The notes: generated by a model not told the origin, from the letters alone. A DNA stretch of 64,000 nt from Hippophae tibetana (GCA_037013495.1 CM072803.1:18249501-18313500); one strand, 5' to 3'. Positions 1 to 14,700 are shown, counted from the first letter of the stretch. Translations and numbers: made by a program.

Positions 1-3000
1 GAACTTTATTGAAATAATAAAATGTTTTAAAATTAAATACAAAAAATATTAAAAAATTTATATAAAATAACACTCTTAAAATTTATAACAACAAAAATAA
101 CAAACACATAACATTAAATAAGATTCAATTGACCTATATTCAATTTAAAGAATATAATTAGTATAGATTTAACTTAAACACTATCTAATTAAATAATGTT
201 TAATATAAAATTTTGGGGTTCAAAATTTCTTTTGTAATAAATATATATGAATTACACGTAAGATATATTATGGTTATAAATAACTTTTTTTTTAAATTAT
301 TTTAATTTTAAAGTAATAATCTAAAAAAGTTATACAAATATTTAATGATAAATTATTTTAAAAAATTAAATAAAGTTATCACATTAAAAGTATGTTTTCC
401 AATCAAAAACCATTCAAATTTATCTATGCTTATATAAACTTGTTAAATGTTTATTGATGCTATAATTTTTAAGATGTTATTTTATACGATTTTTTATAAA
501 ATTATCATAATATCACTGTAAAGAGAAAGAACTTATATAAAGGAATTGTAGTTGTTTTTCATGTTTCACAACAACAATAATAATTATTATATTTTTATTT
601 ATTAAAAATATAAATAAATTAATTCTGATTAACTCAAATAAATTAATTCTGATTAACTCATGTTTCACAACAATAATAATAATTATGATGATGATGCTCA
701 AGGTACTCAAAATCCATGAATATTTTAAGTTTTCTTATAAGGTATATACTCCAGAGAGAGAGAGAAAGCGTGGGTTCCTATTTGAATCATTATTGAGATA
801 ATCACCATCATAGATCCGTGATGCCTGTGACATGTGAAATGCGTAGCTGCATTACATTCCTTTGATTTTGCTCTATTATGTGCATTAATTACCCCTCAAA
901 CATAAATAAATATATTTGTAAATAATACGAACAAAAAAAATATACTAAGATTTTGGCAATAATATAATAATTAAATTATTATATTTGGCATTCTAACAAA
1001 GTTGCGAATATTATGAATAAAAACTATTTAGTTAGTTGAAAATAATTTTGAAATAAAAAAATTGGAGAAGATGATAATTTTTTATTTATAAATAACATAT
1101 TTAGGAGGATACAATTTTGAATTTTATTTACTTTCTAACATAATAAGTGTTATTTTTGATTTTTTTTTATGTTTTATTCAATTCATACAATCAACTTTAA
1201 TATAATTAGTTAACAATTCTAAACCAGGGAAAGACTCAAAACTAAATCCAAAATCATATAGGATTATCACACTTGATACCAGCAATTGATATGATAAACA
1301 AACGAATTATTATTTAAAAAATAATAAAAAAACAAAATATTAGATAAATTATGATAAAAATATAAGTGAAAAATCTTGTTCTTATGAATCACAAATATGA
1401 AACAATATATCATTTTATTTCTTTTCATACAATATACTATCTTATTTCTTTTCTTCCTACTCATCTTTTACATTTTTTCACTATTTTATTCTTCTTCCTC
1501 TTTATTTTATTAGTTATTCTTATTTTTTTATTCTATTTAATTAAATAAATTACACTCATTCTCTTTATTTTTTTCTTCATATATTATGAGTTCTTACCGT
1601 TTAGTGAACCATTCATATTTATGTTTTCGTAATCTTCAATAAAAAATAAAAAATTATGCTTTGAAGCAAGATTCATTTAATAGTATTATGATTTTATATT
1701 TAATATCATTTTTTATCCACACTTTTGAAGTAATATTTTAGTGGTACCCCATTTAAAAAATATATCAATTTGATATAATTTGTCATTTAATTGATAATTT
1801 TTTACAGTAATAAATGTGAGATATTCAAAAGAAAATTTTAAGTAATTAATGAATTGATTATTTCAAAATATCTTTTAATATCACTTAATTAATTTATTAT
1901 TCAAAAATATTATCTGAATATCTAACGTATATTATTGTATATGTAAATATTTTTCAATTAAATGATAAATTATATTAAATTGATACATTTTATTAAATGG
2001 GTAAAATCATGATATTATTAAGGTAAGAAACCCTTTGAAACATGTATAAAACACTTTTATAACATTTTACTATAATTGCAATTTTTTTTATAATTTTAAT
2101 AAATTATTTTACCTATAACTTATAATTTTACCACAATGTTTTTTCAAGTATTTACAATTTTTTTGTAAAATGATATATCAATCCAATTAAGAATCACGAT
2201 CTAACTCCTCGGCCACTACTTACAAGTGAAAGTATAGAGTTAGAAAGTTAAATATGGTTTTTATGTCCCAAAAAAAAAAGTGCCACTTGTAATGAGAATT
2301 AAATAATATCAACCAATCAAATTTTCTAATTAATTTATTAAACTAAACATAAAAGCTATTATCCATAGTAATATGCTAGTAATCATATAAAAGGTTAATT
2401 GTCATATTTCAAAAATTAAGGAGAAGGTGGTAACTTTCTAAGAACTAAATTGTCTCTTTTAGAATAATAATAAAATTTATGCATCATATAACTCCTTAAT
2501 ATTGACTTGCACGTGAAATTAAGGATGTCATAGGCTGTAATAAATAAAAACTCGTATTCAAAATTTTCTTTTAGAGCTATATATTTGACTTCGGTGTTTA
2601 TTACATTGCTAAATTATTAGTTTTCATGAAAATTGACCATAGAAACTAATTAGTGAACGATTATGATTAAAACATTTTTACCTTTATAAAAAGATAACGA
2701 AATGACACTAGTTTTGAGAAAAATATACAAAAATTCAGATAAAATACTACAAATCTATTAATTACGAAAAAATATACCATAAATACAAAAATGAAAAAAA
2801 ATCAGAAACAAAATACATAAAACATGCATACATATTTTTTTTAATTATTATATGTTTTTAAATCAATTATGTTCAAATCCATTCAAATTCATATTTTTTA
2901 AATTACAATTAATTTAGATAACATATAATAACTCAAAAATATACCAATATGAGTTCATGTGCTCAATTTTTAACATTTTTTCATTTTAGTATATTTTTTC

Positions 3001-3520
3001 ATTGTTAAACTTATAATACCCCGCTTAAAAATTATTTAACTTTCATATACTTTTACCATAATATTATTCTATTACCCTTCGATGATATTTTCCCTTCAAA
3101 ACGTGGATCTTACCGCACAAAAAAAAAAAAAAAAAAACAAAAAAAAAACAGCAGTTTCAGAAAACTGTTCAATCATAAACTGCACTGAGTTGGAAAAGTA
3201 TTAAAGTTATATATAATGGCTGACCAGCTTTTAAAGCACCCATCCATTTAACATATAAATACTTGAATTTTTTTTAATACATTTAAGTTTAAACGCGATA
3301 ACTCAAAAATCTTAAATGCATGACATCTATGAAAAAAAAAACTGCTTCTATAACTTATGTGTATCAATCATTTGACATTTAAAATTGTATCTATAACTTA
3401 TGTGTATCGGGTTTAGTACTACACATTTCTATTAAAAAAAAAAAAACTAAGTAACTACATCTTAAACTACTATATAAGTTTCTGTTTAGCATATATATAT
3501 ATAGCCATTACTGTAGACTT
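1..3520. other. AT-rich intergenic DNA
   Basis: No gene is supported here: open frames are short, low in complexity and unlike any family I know. Small items visible are a 24-bp unit beginning aataaattaattctg present twice in tandem near 614-661, with a longer motif (catgtttcacaacaa followed by ataat repeats) on either side of it; a GA-rich run near 751-768; and an A-rich tract near 3118-3150. A stretch near 62-100 resembles the end of the dispersed MITE-like family described elsewhere in this window. Confidence 0.6.
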
Positions 3521-4352
3521 CGGCAGAATAAATAGTTCAAATTCTTGATTGTTACATTTAATCAACACCACCCAACACCCCATACCCATTTTAAACCACG
3601 GTCAATTTGGTTTTCCTCGCAGCCTAGCTTTGAAACTTTGAGAATAGCGTAACAGGATCACCACTATTTTCTAATACTCAAAACAAAACTACTGGCTCAA
3701 CATGTTTTCTCTGGACAACTTTTGTTTTTTGCTGAGATGTTCATAAGATGAACTTGAAAGCTAGATTTGGGTTTCCTTTTAGAAGTCTTGAAAAACCCTA
3801 GTCTTGTAACTTTCTCAGTAATATAATCTTCCCCACCTTATCTTAGTCATCGTGAAGCTCTTCGGTAATGCAAGTACAATGAGGGGCTAAAATCAAAAGT
3901 TCGACTTTTATGGAAAAGGGAAAATGGTTGAAAAGAATCAATGCTTTTCAATGTCTTCGAAACATTTGTATGAGATGGTTGATTGGACGATTTTTGCTAG
4001 TATAATATAACACAAGGTGGCTAACAACTCTATAATACAACCAATGGATGATGATGCAACTAAGGAATAGCAAAGTGTGTATAACTTATACCTCGGCCTA
4101 ATGGTAGATAGAAACTGCGAGCATGGTTGAAGGTGGTGTGTCTATACTCTTAAAGTAAATATCAAACAGCCTCCGCACTTGAAAAATGATAGAAAAACTG
4201 CAATTGTCACAAGATGGTTACAAGTTAGGTATATATGCTTCAAGTATGAATATAACGGGTGCATGTATTTATGTGCCCATGAAACTCAACAAGTTAAAGT
4301 TGCTATCCTCTTCAATTCAAATACCAAATGGATAAAGGAAATACTTACATAA
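3521..4352. other. Less AT-rich stretch, probable 3' UTR of IREG3 plus unknown DNA
   Basis: Composition rises to gene-like levels downstream (minus-strand sense) of the IREG3 stop codon. The part nearest 4352 is probably 3' UTR. The rest, about 3530-4200, has no frame longer than about 60 codons on either strand that I can recognise. It could be an old pseudogene or a non-coding transcript; the sequence alone does not decide. Confidence 0.35.
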
Positions 4353-7300
4353 CTAAAATTGAGGATCAAAAGAGAAGAGTCTTCTTTGTTCATCTGTGGG
4401 ATTATATAGCCATCGGCAGAACATTAAAGCTGCGCCAACAACTGATAAAAGTGACAGCAATGCTAAAAATCCAAAATGTGAGACGTCGTTGGCAATTATT
4501 GCAACTCCCAACATCATGGACTCCGCCAGACTGGCAACAGCAACCTCCGTTGTCCCAATAAGATTTGCTTTTGATGATGGTATGCCAGTTTGAAGGATTT
4601 GTGCTGCCACCACATCATAAGACATGTGTCCCAACCTTGATAATACCTATAGACATTAGAGAGAAGTGGGTTGAATTTTAGTTAAAGCTCCAAGAATAAT
4701 GCCTAAAAAATATCCCTACAGCAATGGGGCTTCTTCAGCAAGAACGAGTATTCAATCAAGTGATCGTCATGATCCACGAGCAACAGAACATTGAGAGGCA
4801 AACAAGAATTTTGAGAATCACTTGTCCTTTTTAAATTGATATTATTCTTATTGGATAGACACTAATCTATTTGAATGGAATTTCTCCACATTTCCACCAA
4901 GGAGTATATTTATTTCTCTAACGCCTTCATACTACATATAGACTATATAGTTGCAAAGCTTCTGCTATTTAAACAGAAAACAATTTAGTTCTGAGCTACT
5001 GCAGGAAAAACCACTAGAAGTTTTAGATATCTTCATAAGAACAAATATAGATGAGTATTGCCCATTCTCACATGTATTTTACAGCATGATCAAATTTGGG
5101 ACACCATATGTGATTAGAGAATTAATTTAATAAATTGAGACTAACCCCCTCAAATAATGCAACATATTAAGTTTGCCTCCAATGTTATAACTCTCCATCC
5201 CAATATCAGCAGTTCTAGCAAAGAAGCTAATTCAACAATCTCATCCGGCATTATTGAGTCAAAATTCTTCTAATGTTATGTTATCTACCACATAGTTCCG
5301 GTAATCTGTGAGATCAAATTATAATTTGAGAAAACAGAAAATGATTCTTACAATCATTAATAAGAAGAAGAAAAGAGGGCTCTGCAGAGAAAGAGATCCA
5401 CTCCAATATATGGCAACAGCAATGGTGAGAAGGGAAGCTTGAAATATCAATCCAACTGCTCCAGCCTGATGGTTAAAGATCTCCATTAGAACTAAATCTA
5501 TATAGCATAAAATTACAACAAAATAAACAGTAGAAACAAACAAATAGTGAACCTTCAAAATGCCAAGCCGCTGGACAAGGCCCGCAGTAACAAATGTTGC
5601 TGCAACACCCATAAATGCACATAATCCACTGAAACCCCCAATGATAGATGGATTAAGACCTGTTAATGATCGCACCCGGGTTAAAGTTAAGTTTTAAAAT
5701 TAGCCAAGACAAGTTTATATAGCTAATATATATAACTAATCCCCTGTTTTTTCCCTGGTATAGAAAACAGAACATCCTGAAGGATCAGAAAACCCTAAAT
5801 GAAGCTTGAAAATATAAAATTTAACTACCAAATTGTAGTTTTTAATTTTAGAGCATATGAATAAATGTAAAGCCTTTTAGCATCATCACATTTGGAATAC
5901 CACGTAAACAACAAATTGTCGAATGGTATCCACATGTCAACCCCTAAAAATGTGTCATCTAAGAGTTTCATGTTATACTTTAAACCAATTTTGCTTTGGC
6001 CCAAATACAACAAATAGTTCTCGAATACCCAAGGCCTGAAATTTATCTTTAAAAGAGGGAAAAAGGCCCCCAAAATCTATTGCAGATGATAAGGGATAGA
6101 GTTTAAGAGATACCCCGCTGTGTTAAAAGTGCTGTCATCAAACTGCCTGGAGTAAGAACGATGTTAAAATAAAGGAGAACATAAGCTAGACTTGCTGGAA
6201 GAACTGGCTGCTGCATATATTCCTTCCACCCAAGCTTGATAGCTTCAATACCTTTATCCACTGATTATCCAGAGAGAGTTCAGTAAAGACAGCTTATGCC
6301 AAGTCACCAATTTCATGGAGAAAAGAGAAAAGAAAATAACAGAAATGAAAAGCAGAGTGTTGAATTTACTAATATTATCAGTGTCAGGGCAAGCTTGACC
6401 ACCAAATTTTTCACAACAGCTTTGGAAACATCTAGCTCGATCAAGAACCCCATTAGATAGCTTGTTGGTCAACCATGTGAGAGACATCTGAAAACATAAA
6501 CTTTTCAGCTTCTAAATGAGAAAATGCCAAGATAATATCTATAAAAAGACACGGAAGAAAAGAAAAAAGAGCAAAAGATCAGTTACCGATAGTGGCAGTG
6601 AGCACATCATCAAACCAGCAGCAAACTTCAGACAAGTCACAGGCTCATACTTCGAAAGAAGAAGGCCAAATAATGATGCCCCAGCTATCTGTAGTGACAT
6701 AAATTAATACATCTCTTTACATCAGGTTACTATGAATAAGGGAAATCTTATTACGTAATAGAAAAAGAAAATCCAGAATTTGAGGTAATCAAGAGTCTGT
6801 AACACAATTCTTTCTACTTCAAATATGCTAGAGCATAAATTTATGAAGATAAGGATACAAACTATTGCAAGTAATCAAAATCCTCAAGCAATGTACTAAA
6901 ACTTAAAAAGAGAACTCTAGAAAACAAATTTAAAGAGGATAAGCCCTACCTCACAAAGAAGATCAATTCTATTAAGAACTGCATTTGCATGTGCAAGTGC
7001 AATAGGCCTATTTACACCTGCTAACTGTTCACGAAAGAATGCCAATTCAGAGCCTCAAATCGCAATGAAACAATATGATATGAGTGCAAAATTTATATAC
7101 AGGCTTAACTATATTATGTATGAAAAAGTAAAAATGCATGTATTAATGAAAAAAATGAGGGCTTAGAACACCATACCAACACCACCCAATCACGCTCCAT
7201 AGCAACACCCAAGGCTACGCCAGATAGCCTCTCCACTGCCTCAGCTATGATAAGCACAATGAACCATGGACGGAGGAGCAAAGATGATGCAATGGAAGCA

Positions 7301-9643
7301 GGAACAGAATGTGCATGAATAATCAGAGTGACACACAATAACTGAGCAGCTGTCTGACAGGGGAAAGGCCTTAGAAGATTAATATTACAATATATTGTAT
7401 TTTACAAAACTAGAGTCTATAACGTAATAAAAGTTTCTCACCTGTATGCTATTCAAACAATTATATGCACGCACTCTGGGAAAATAATCCAGAAGCTTGC
7501 CGACGAGAGGGCCTCCAAAAATTAATGCAAGCTGTTAAACATAAAATGCAACTTGTTAAGAAGAATATTATCCTCGCTATTCTTCTATTAGATTGGTCTA
7601 CTTCCCTATAAACAACGCAACCTTACTGAAGAAGCCCATGATTGCCACAGGTAGAAGGCTTGGATGTATTAATGCTATAGCAGAAGGCCAAGCAAAATTC
7701 CAAAGTTGCTCCACTAAATTTCCAGCGAAACAACTGGCATATAAAGCTGAAAATTACAACCTTTGAATTAGAAAAAAGATTGAGAAAAATAGGTATTCCC
7801 ATTAAACTATTTTATAGTTTAAATGACATACAAAAGGTGCAAGGATATCATTCATTCTAGACAAAAAATGAAAAACAAAAAGTAAAGAAAAAAATAAGGC
7901 TCATAATACCTGTTTCACTTCCAAAAATAGTTAATTCTGAACTCGAGGGAGTTATCATACTATATTTATGAAATAAGTTAATAAAAAAACCAAAATATGA
8001 TTGAGATGAAATAAGATGAGAAAAGCTATGTCCACGAATAGTCATGACAAGCGAGATGATTGACAGAGGTAAAATTCTATATATAACTCCAAAGGAGGTT
8101 TTAAATGTGAAAATGAGCTTTCCCATTAGAATTAACTAAAATGCAGGGAAGTATTGTATTACATGAATTATCTCCTTGGTTCTCCAAACAGGGGGGATAA
8201 AAAGTTCATGACTTTACAAGCATGTAGAAGATATTAAAATAACTAACAGCAGATTTAATTTCATGCCCCTCATGAATAGTGAGGAAGAACAGAAGAATAT
8301 CACAAATCAATATAAAAAAAACTCCAATACAAAAAAATTTATATGATAAATTTTTTATAGAGTATATGAATAGAATCAAGTAAGAAGAAGTCAAGCATAT
8401 GAAGTACTTGCAAAGTAGAACTAATTGAAAGTTTTAGTTGGACCGATTGGGGGTGGCACCTACCATACAATCCTGCTGGATGGGCTGGAGTTGCAGCAAG
8501 TGCATGTTGCTCTTGTTCTGATAAAACCTGAGGTGTTAAAACAGAAACATGTAACTGTAAGATGGGAATAGAGACAACTTGACACTGGCAAGTGACATCA
8601 TAACTAACATCAGGGAAGGTTAATAAGCAACCTTGCATACCGGCAACGTGGTCAAGAGACAGCCTACATAACTCTCTTCAGCTAGTAAACCCAAACACTC
8701 AGTCTCGAGAATGTCAGAATTGATATTAGCAATAGGGACTGAATATTTAGGTTCAACTGATGAATTTTCCTGGGCCTCACTCTCAGTAGCTACATTGTTG
8801 AACTGTGTATCAGTGTTGGTTATGGAGCACCTAGAACTAAAACTACCAAACCTGAAACCCAAGTAAAGACCATTAAATTTAATATGGTAAATAAAAAGGT
8901 AACAATAAGCCTCAATATTTTTAAGGGAAAACAACAAAAATAACAATCTTAAGATTTATAATCACAAAAATGACACTCTTTATATCTAATTCATATATTT
9001 TTACTATTAAAAATAATTCATCTCATTATTTCACATTAAACGCCGTTCAAATTAAAATACTATCATTTAGATCCTTTAATCTTGAATCCTGTTCAATTAG
9101 ATCTCCTTCAATGTTTTCAATATCATCGGAGTCTTATTCTTGTTGTTATAAATTTTAGAAGTATTATTTTATATAAATCTTCTATTTTAAATTCAGAATC
9201 CAAGTCCAATTCCATGGTTTATTTTCCTCTCTTTAGCTAACGAAAGGGAAAAAAAGAGAGTGAAACATTACAATGATGTTGTGCAGAGGAATATTCAATT
9301 AACTTCCTCATGGTCGAATTAAACCCAAATAAGAATAATTTCTTAATTTTCAACCCAATTGGGAAAATAGTAAAAGAACAGAAAATTAAGAAAAAAAAAT
9401 CCAAAACTTTCTGCTCATCTTCGTTAATTTGGTCAACAACAAGAAAGAAGAATGAAGCCGAAATAACCTGGGGGAAGCAACAAATGAATTATTGGAGTTC
9501 AACCATCGGCGAGAAGAGAAGCGATGACAAATTCGTGAAGAAGTCCGTAGCTTCGGAAACGAAGATTGACGAGCAGAGAAATCGAAGGAAGTAAGAGAAA
9601 GAGAAACTGAAGGAGAGACCGAACAACCACATCCAATGGCCAT
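4353..9643 (-). CDS. IREG3: Plastid-targeted ferroportin, IREG3/MAR1 (SLC40A3) type
   Basis: Ferroportin-family membrane transporter; the Arabidopsis member (IREG3, also MAR1 or FPN3) sits in plastid and mitochondrial membranes, handles iron and lets aminoglycosides into plastids. I read 13 exons (minus strand): 9643-9468, 8851-8641, 8527-8464, 7746-7622, 7531-7442, 7353-7177, 7024-6950, 6688-6587, 6487-6370, 6260-6114, 5659-5553, 5465-5352, 4646-4353. All introns are GT-AG and phases agree, giving 1800 nt, 599 residues, against about 598 in Arabidopsis from memory. The N-terminus ([10 protein letters not shown], then Ser/Arg-rich) looks like a transit peptide. Family blocks seen in order: [75 protein letters not shown] at the C-terminus. 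The Met at 9643 is chosen because the transit-like stretch starts there; an upstream in-frame Met at 9760 would add 39 less likely residues. The gene looks intact. Confidence 0.93.
8936..9172. repeat. MITE-like repeat in intron 1 of IREG3
   Basis: A copy of a family of about 250 bp seen several times in this window. The left edge reads aataacaatcttaag and then gatttataatcac; the right edge reads ttataaattttagaagtatt, so the ends are an imperfect inverted repeat. The interior carries a block near gccgttcaaattaaa and catttaga that is shared with the copies at 24260 and 53244. It lies wholly inside the first intron of the ferroportin gene (8852-9467). No coding capacity is seen. Confidence 0.6.
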
Positions 9644-9799
9644 TGTTGATACTGCTTCAAGCTCCCAAACTTGAAGTACCGATAAGACTCTAACCCACTC
9701 ATGCAGCCTTCGAACTTGGTTTGGGATCAATTGAAATCGTACAAAATGAATATAGAACAAGCGAAACCTTTAAAAGCTTCGTTTTTTCTGGTTAAATTC

Positions 9800-11620
9800 G
9801 TTTAGTTTGGGACTTATCATCAATATGCAGGCAATTTTTTGTGATTTTATTTGTGTTTAATTTAATTACATAACAAATTGTTTTATTTTTAACTTTATTT
9901 ACGTGATACATATTTATTTTATATGATATAAATAGTTTATATATATTCTTAAGATAAATTTTGTCATTTTATATCATAGATTAACCAATATGTTATTTAA
10001 TCTTTTTTTAAATATATCAAAAAATATTTAATAATTTTTAAATTATTTTATATAAAAAAAATTATTAATAATATCTTTCTTTATTTTATTGAAATCGTAA
10101 CTTTTTTTAAATAAAATAATTAATAAATATTTTTTTATAAATAAAAAATATTAATAAATATTTTTTTTAATTTAAAAAATTAAACAATTTTTTTATTGAA
10201 TGAAAAGAAACCCATAACATTTATTTATATATTTTTTTTTATATTTTTAGTTGATGTAATAGATAATTATTAATTAAAATAATAAGATTTAATTTTTTAA
10301 CCTATAATTAATTGAGAGTAAGTAAATTTTTTTATATTTTTATAATATAAAAATATATATTTTATAAATTAAAAATAATTTTTTAAATAATTAAATCAAG
10401 TTAAAATAAAAAAAAGTTTTTTTTTTAATTTAACAATGGCTTTGTCCGAAAGGTTTTATTTGTTTTTTTTTTCTTTCGCTACATAGGTTTTTTTTTTTGT
10501 CATCAGAATGTAAGTTGGATAAAAGCGTTCCCTTGTGGTGATGAACTGAAAAATAATAGAAAAATTACCAAAAAAATAAAAATAAATTTAAGCTTGACAA
10601 ATATGTGATTATATCTGTGATTAGCGATGATAAAAAGTAAAAATAACTGTGATTAGCGTTTCAGAGTTCGCCGGTAGCGGACAATCCTAACTTCGACATT
10701 GTTTTTTAATAATAGTTTTAAAATTTATAATTATAAAAATAATATTTTTATAATTAATTTATATATATTTTATTTTTAAATAAAATTTAATACATTATTT
10801 TATATTAAATATTATATAAATTAAATTTATTTTACTGTTATTAAATTAGATGTAATTTAATATTATTAAGTTTTTAATTTTATTATCGTAAATTCAAGGA
10901 TATATATATATATATATATATTTTTTAATTTTTAATTTTATTTTGAAAAGTGAGAATTTTAAGGTTGCCTTTGGACCCACTCAACTTTTTTGTGTGGGCT
11001 TGAGGACTCAGACATCGAGGTTATAACTGCTGATATGGATTTATGTAAATTTACATCAATAATATATATACATATATATATTATTGATATAAATTTTTAT
11101 AAGATATTCACGTATGTGATATACAACAACTCTTTACAACTTAGAACATAAGGATAATGTTTTATTTGATTAAGTTAATAAATAAGATTTAAGTTTTGTT
11201 ATATCATAAAAAAAATTAATTATAATATTTATTTATAATTTATGTATAAATATATAAAATTATTAATATATATAAAAGTAAAATTAATTTGATACATATA
11301 TAATGTGATGTGCTATATAGGCTGCTAGTGCAGTCAACAATCAAAAATAAAAATTGGGTATAATATTCTTTTTTAATAAAGAGAAAAAAATTATGGAGAC
11401 AATAAAAATAATTTATAATTATAAAAATAATTTATTTATATATATTTATAAAATATGATATAATATATTATATTATATACAGTTATAATGCAAATATCAA
11501 TTCTGACGTTGAAGAAAAAAAAAATGCCCATGACCTAGTCTTAAGATTACGAAATCACGAAATCTTCGAAGCCTCTAAAATAGAAACGACACTGAATAGT
11601 CTACAAATTTTAGGGCTTTT
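9800..11620. promoter_or_regulatory. Divergent intergenic region between IREG3 and the ARID-HMG gene
   Basis: The two genes point away from each other, so this interval of about 2 kb between start codons must hold both promoters. Most of it is extremely AT-rich. A degenerate member of the window's MITE-like family lies at about 10706-10900, and an (AT)n run at about 10903-10920. A stretch near 10500-10700 is less AT-rich and codes for nothing recognisable. Confidence 0.5.
10706..10900. repeat. Degenerate MITE-like family member
   Basis: The opening (taatagttttaaaatttataattataaaaataat) and closing parts match the ends of the better copies at 8936 and 53244 in order and spacing, but the interior is poorly conserved. 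In such AT-rich DNA part of the match may be chance, so this call is weak. Confidence 0.3.
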
Positions 11621-11624
11621 TCTT

Positions 11625-11633
11625 TATATATAA
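11625..11633 (+). promoter_or_regulatory. Candidate TATA box of the ARID-HMG gene
   Basis: TATATATAA stands 122 bp upstream of the proposed start codon at 11747. A TSS about 30 bp downstream would fall after the ATG at 11650, which opens only a 20-codon frame, and would leave a leader of roughly 90 nt before 11747. The surrounding DNA is AT-rich, so a chance match is possible. Confidence 0.4.
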
Positions 11634-11746
11634 AAAAAAATACTCGAAAATGGTCGTAGAATCCAGCGACTGTGTACCAAACTACCAGTACTGCTACAAT
11701 TCGACTTCTTAAAGGACTTTCTGGCGTGCCCATTTCTCGTAACCAA

Positions 11747-14700
11747 ATGCAATTTCACAATCCGAGTGAAAAAAGGAGCCAGCAATTGAAGAACAACATT
11801 ATGCAATTCCAAATGAAAGTTGATTCATCTGAGTCCCCAATCAATGGTTTCCTACGTTTCAGTAAGAAGAATTCCAATTTGACCTCTTCAGGATGTAATG
11901 GCAACGTGTTAGAGAACGCAGAGAGCTTCTACGACAAACTCTCACATTTGCACGAGTCTTCTGGACTCAACCTTGTGTAAATTTCCTTTTCAAATTCTTT
12001 GATTTTGGGTTATTTTAGCTTTATTTTACCTCTATTTTATTGTTTCTTGTTTGATTCTGTATTGGTTTGCTCGTAATTTGTATAATTACCCCTTTTCTAC
12101 ACTTATAATAACTTGTAATGGCTCACTTATGTATGTAGTGATAAATTATGATGAAGGAAATCTTCAGTATTATTGAATCAACAATAGCCTTTTAAATAGG
12201 CAATTTATAAAACAATGAAATCAACAGCCCACTACTTGCACGTATAAGTGCTTGTGGTAACAATGCAAAGAAAAATTCAACAACTAACTTAACATCCCTA
12301 AAAATTAGTGATTTTATTCTGACTCAATTAGAGAGAGAGTCTCAACAAACCCTCTCTTAAACTAAATTCTATTTAGTAGTTTAGTATAACATAGATATTT
12401 CACGGACACCAACACCAAGTTGTTTACGAAGACGTTGAAAAACTTCTACTTTCAAAGGCTTGGTTAACAGATCCGCAACTTGATCATGTGTACCACAAAA
12501 CGTTATTTTAACTGTACCTTCATTGGTCAGATCCCGTAAGAAATGAAACCTCACATCAATATGTTTACTACGACCATGCATCATTGGATTTTTGGCAAGT
12601 TTTATGACTGAGCTGTTATCACACATGATAATTGTTCCTCCTTCTTATGAATATCCTATTTCTTTTAAAATTCTTCTCATCCAAATTGCTTGACAAGTCA
12701 GCTTCAGTAGTGGATAGGGTTACAATTGACTGTTTCTTTAAGGACTAAGCAACAACAACATTATTCATTTGAAAAACATATCCAGAAGTGCTTCTTCTTC
12801 CTTCTAATTCTCCAACATTATCACTGTCTGTGAAACCTACAAGTTTCTTAACTCCTCCCTTTTTATACAAAATTCCATAGTTGATGGTTCCTTTCAAATA
12901 CCTAAGAACCCTCTTTGTAGCTAGATAATGTGATTCAATTGAGCTTGACATGAAACGAGCAATTAAGCTCACCACATACATTAAATCAGGGCGAGTAGCT
13001 ATAATATACATCAAACTACCAACTATTTGTTTGAATTGTGTTTCGTTTACCTTGACTCCTCCTTCATCTTTATTTAACTTGAGGCCTGGTATAATAGGAT
13101 TGCAAACTGAATTACTATCTTCCATGCCAAACCGTTTTATAATTTCCATGGCATACTTCCTTTGACCAATAAAAATCCCGATAGGGCTTTGCAACACTTC
13201 AATTCCTAAGAAGAACCTCATCTTCCCCAAATCTGTCATGTCAAACTCCTTTTTCAATTGACCTCTTGAAGTTGCTCATCATTAAATCATCATTTCCAGT
13301 GTAAATAAGATCATCAACATATATACTAATAATGAGTGTTTTTCCTCCATCATTCCTTTTAAAGAAAAGTGTTTGTTCACTTTGGCTTTTCTCGAACCAT
13401 TCTTTCACAAAATAGGACTCAATACGGCTAAACCAGGCTCATGGTGCCTGTTTTAAACCATACAGGGCTTTGTGAAGTTTATAGACCATCTGCTCACATC
13501 CCCTTTTTTCGAAACCCTTTGGTTGATCGACATACACATCTTCGTTCAAGATCCCGTGCAAAAATGCAGATTTAACATCTGGTTGGAATATTGTCCAACC
13601 TCGTTGAGCAGCAAGAGCTAGTATCATTCTTATTGTATCCATTCTTGCCACTGGTGCAAATACTTCTGTATAGTTTATCCCATGCTCTTGTGAATATCCC
13701 TTTGCCACTAATCGTGCCTTGAATTTGTCAACTTCACCAGACTCATTCAACTTCGTCTTGTAAACCCATTTGACACCAATTCTCTTTACATCTATTGGCA
13801 ATTCAATCAATTCCCAAGTTTTATTTTTTTCAATTGCAATACTCTCGGCCTCCATTGCTTGCCTCTATTTGGCATTCTTTACTACCTCTTCAAAAGTAGT
13901 AGGGTCGTTAGAGTCCACACATGCCATATTCACAACTTCTTCGTCTTCAGAAAGACCTTTACCTGAAACGTAATGCTCCATCCATGCTGGTAGAGCTCTA
14001 ACTCTATCTGCTTTTGCTTCTCTATTGAGAATATGAACTGTGCCAATGTCATCTTCTTCTTGATCTGTGTCAATGTCAATTTCTTCTTCAACAGTCTTTG
14101 TTTCTTCACTTTCTTCTTCTTCCTCATTAGTACCAGTAGTACCAGTTGCTTCATTTTCTAAATCTACGTTCATAATCACTTCTTCTTGGTGATTTGTATC
14201 CCAATTCCATAAACAATTCTCTTCGAACACAACATCCCTGCTTATTAAGATTTTTTGTGCATTCGGATCATACATTTTGTAATCCTTAGACTTCTCATTG
14301 AATCCAAGTAATACACAACTTACACTCTTATTTTCAAGCTTTGTTCTCCTTGCATCCGGAACATGAACATGACCCACACACTCAAACACTTTGAAGTGTT
14401 TAACAGAAGGTTTCTCACCACTCTATGCTTCTTCTGACGTCATTTCTTTGACGGCTAATGTAGGAGATCTATTTAACACATGTATCGTCCATTTCACAGC
14501 CTCAGGCCAAAAGGTTTTAGGAACCCTTTTTTCAGATAATATTGATCTCACCAGATTCATCACAATTCTATTCTTGCACTTAGCTACCCCATTTTGTTGT
14601 GGGGTATAAGCCGTAGTCAATTTTCTTTTTATTTCACTCATTCTACAGAATTCATCAAATTCTATAGAATTAAACTCCCTTCCTCTATCTGTATGGAGAC

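Noticed and set aside
11650-11712. Start codon at 11650 for the ARID-HMG gene
   Set aside because: It opens only 20 codons in a frame that does not join the ARID, and it lies where the leader should begin relative to the TATA box at 11625.
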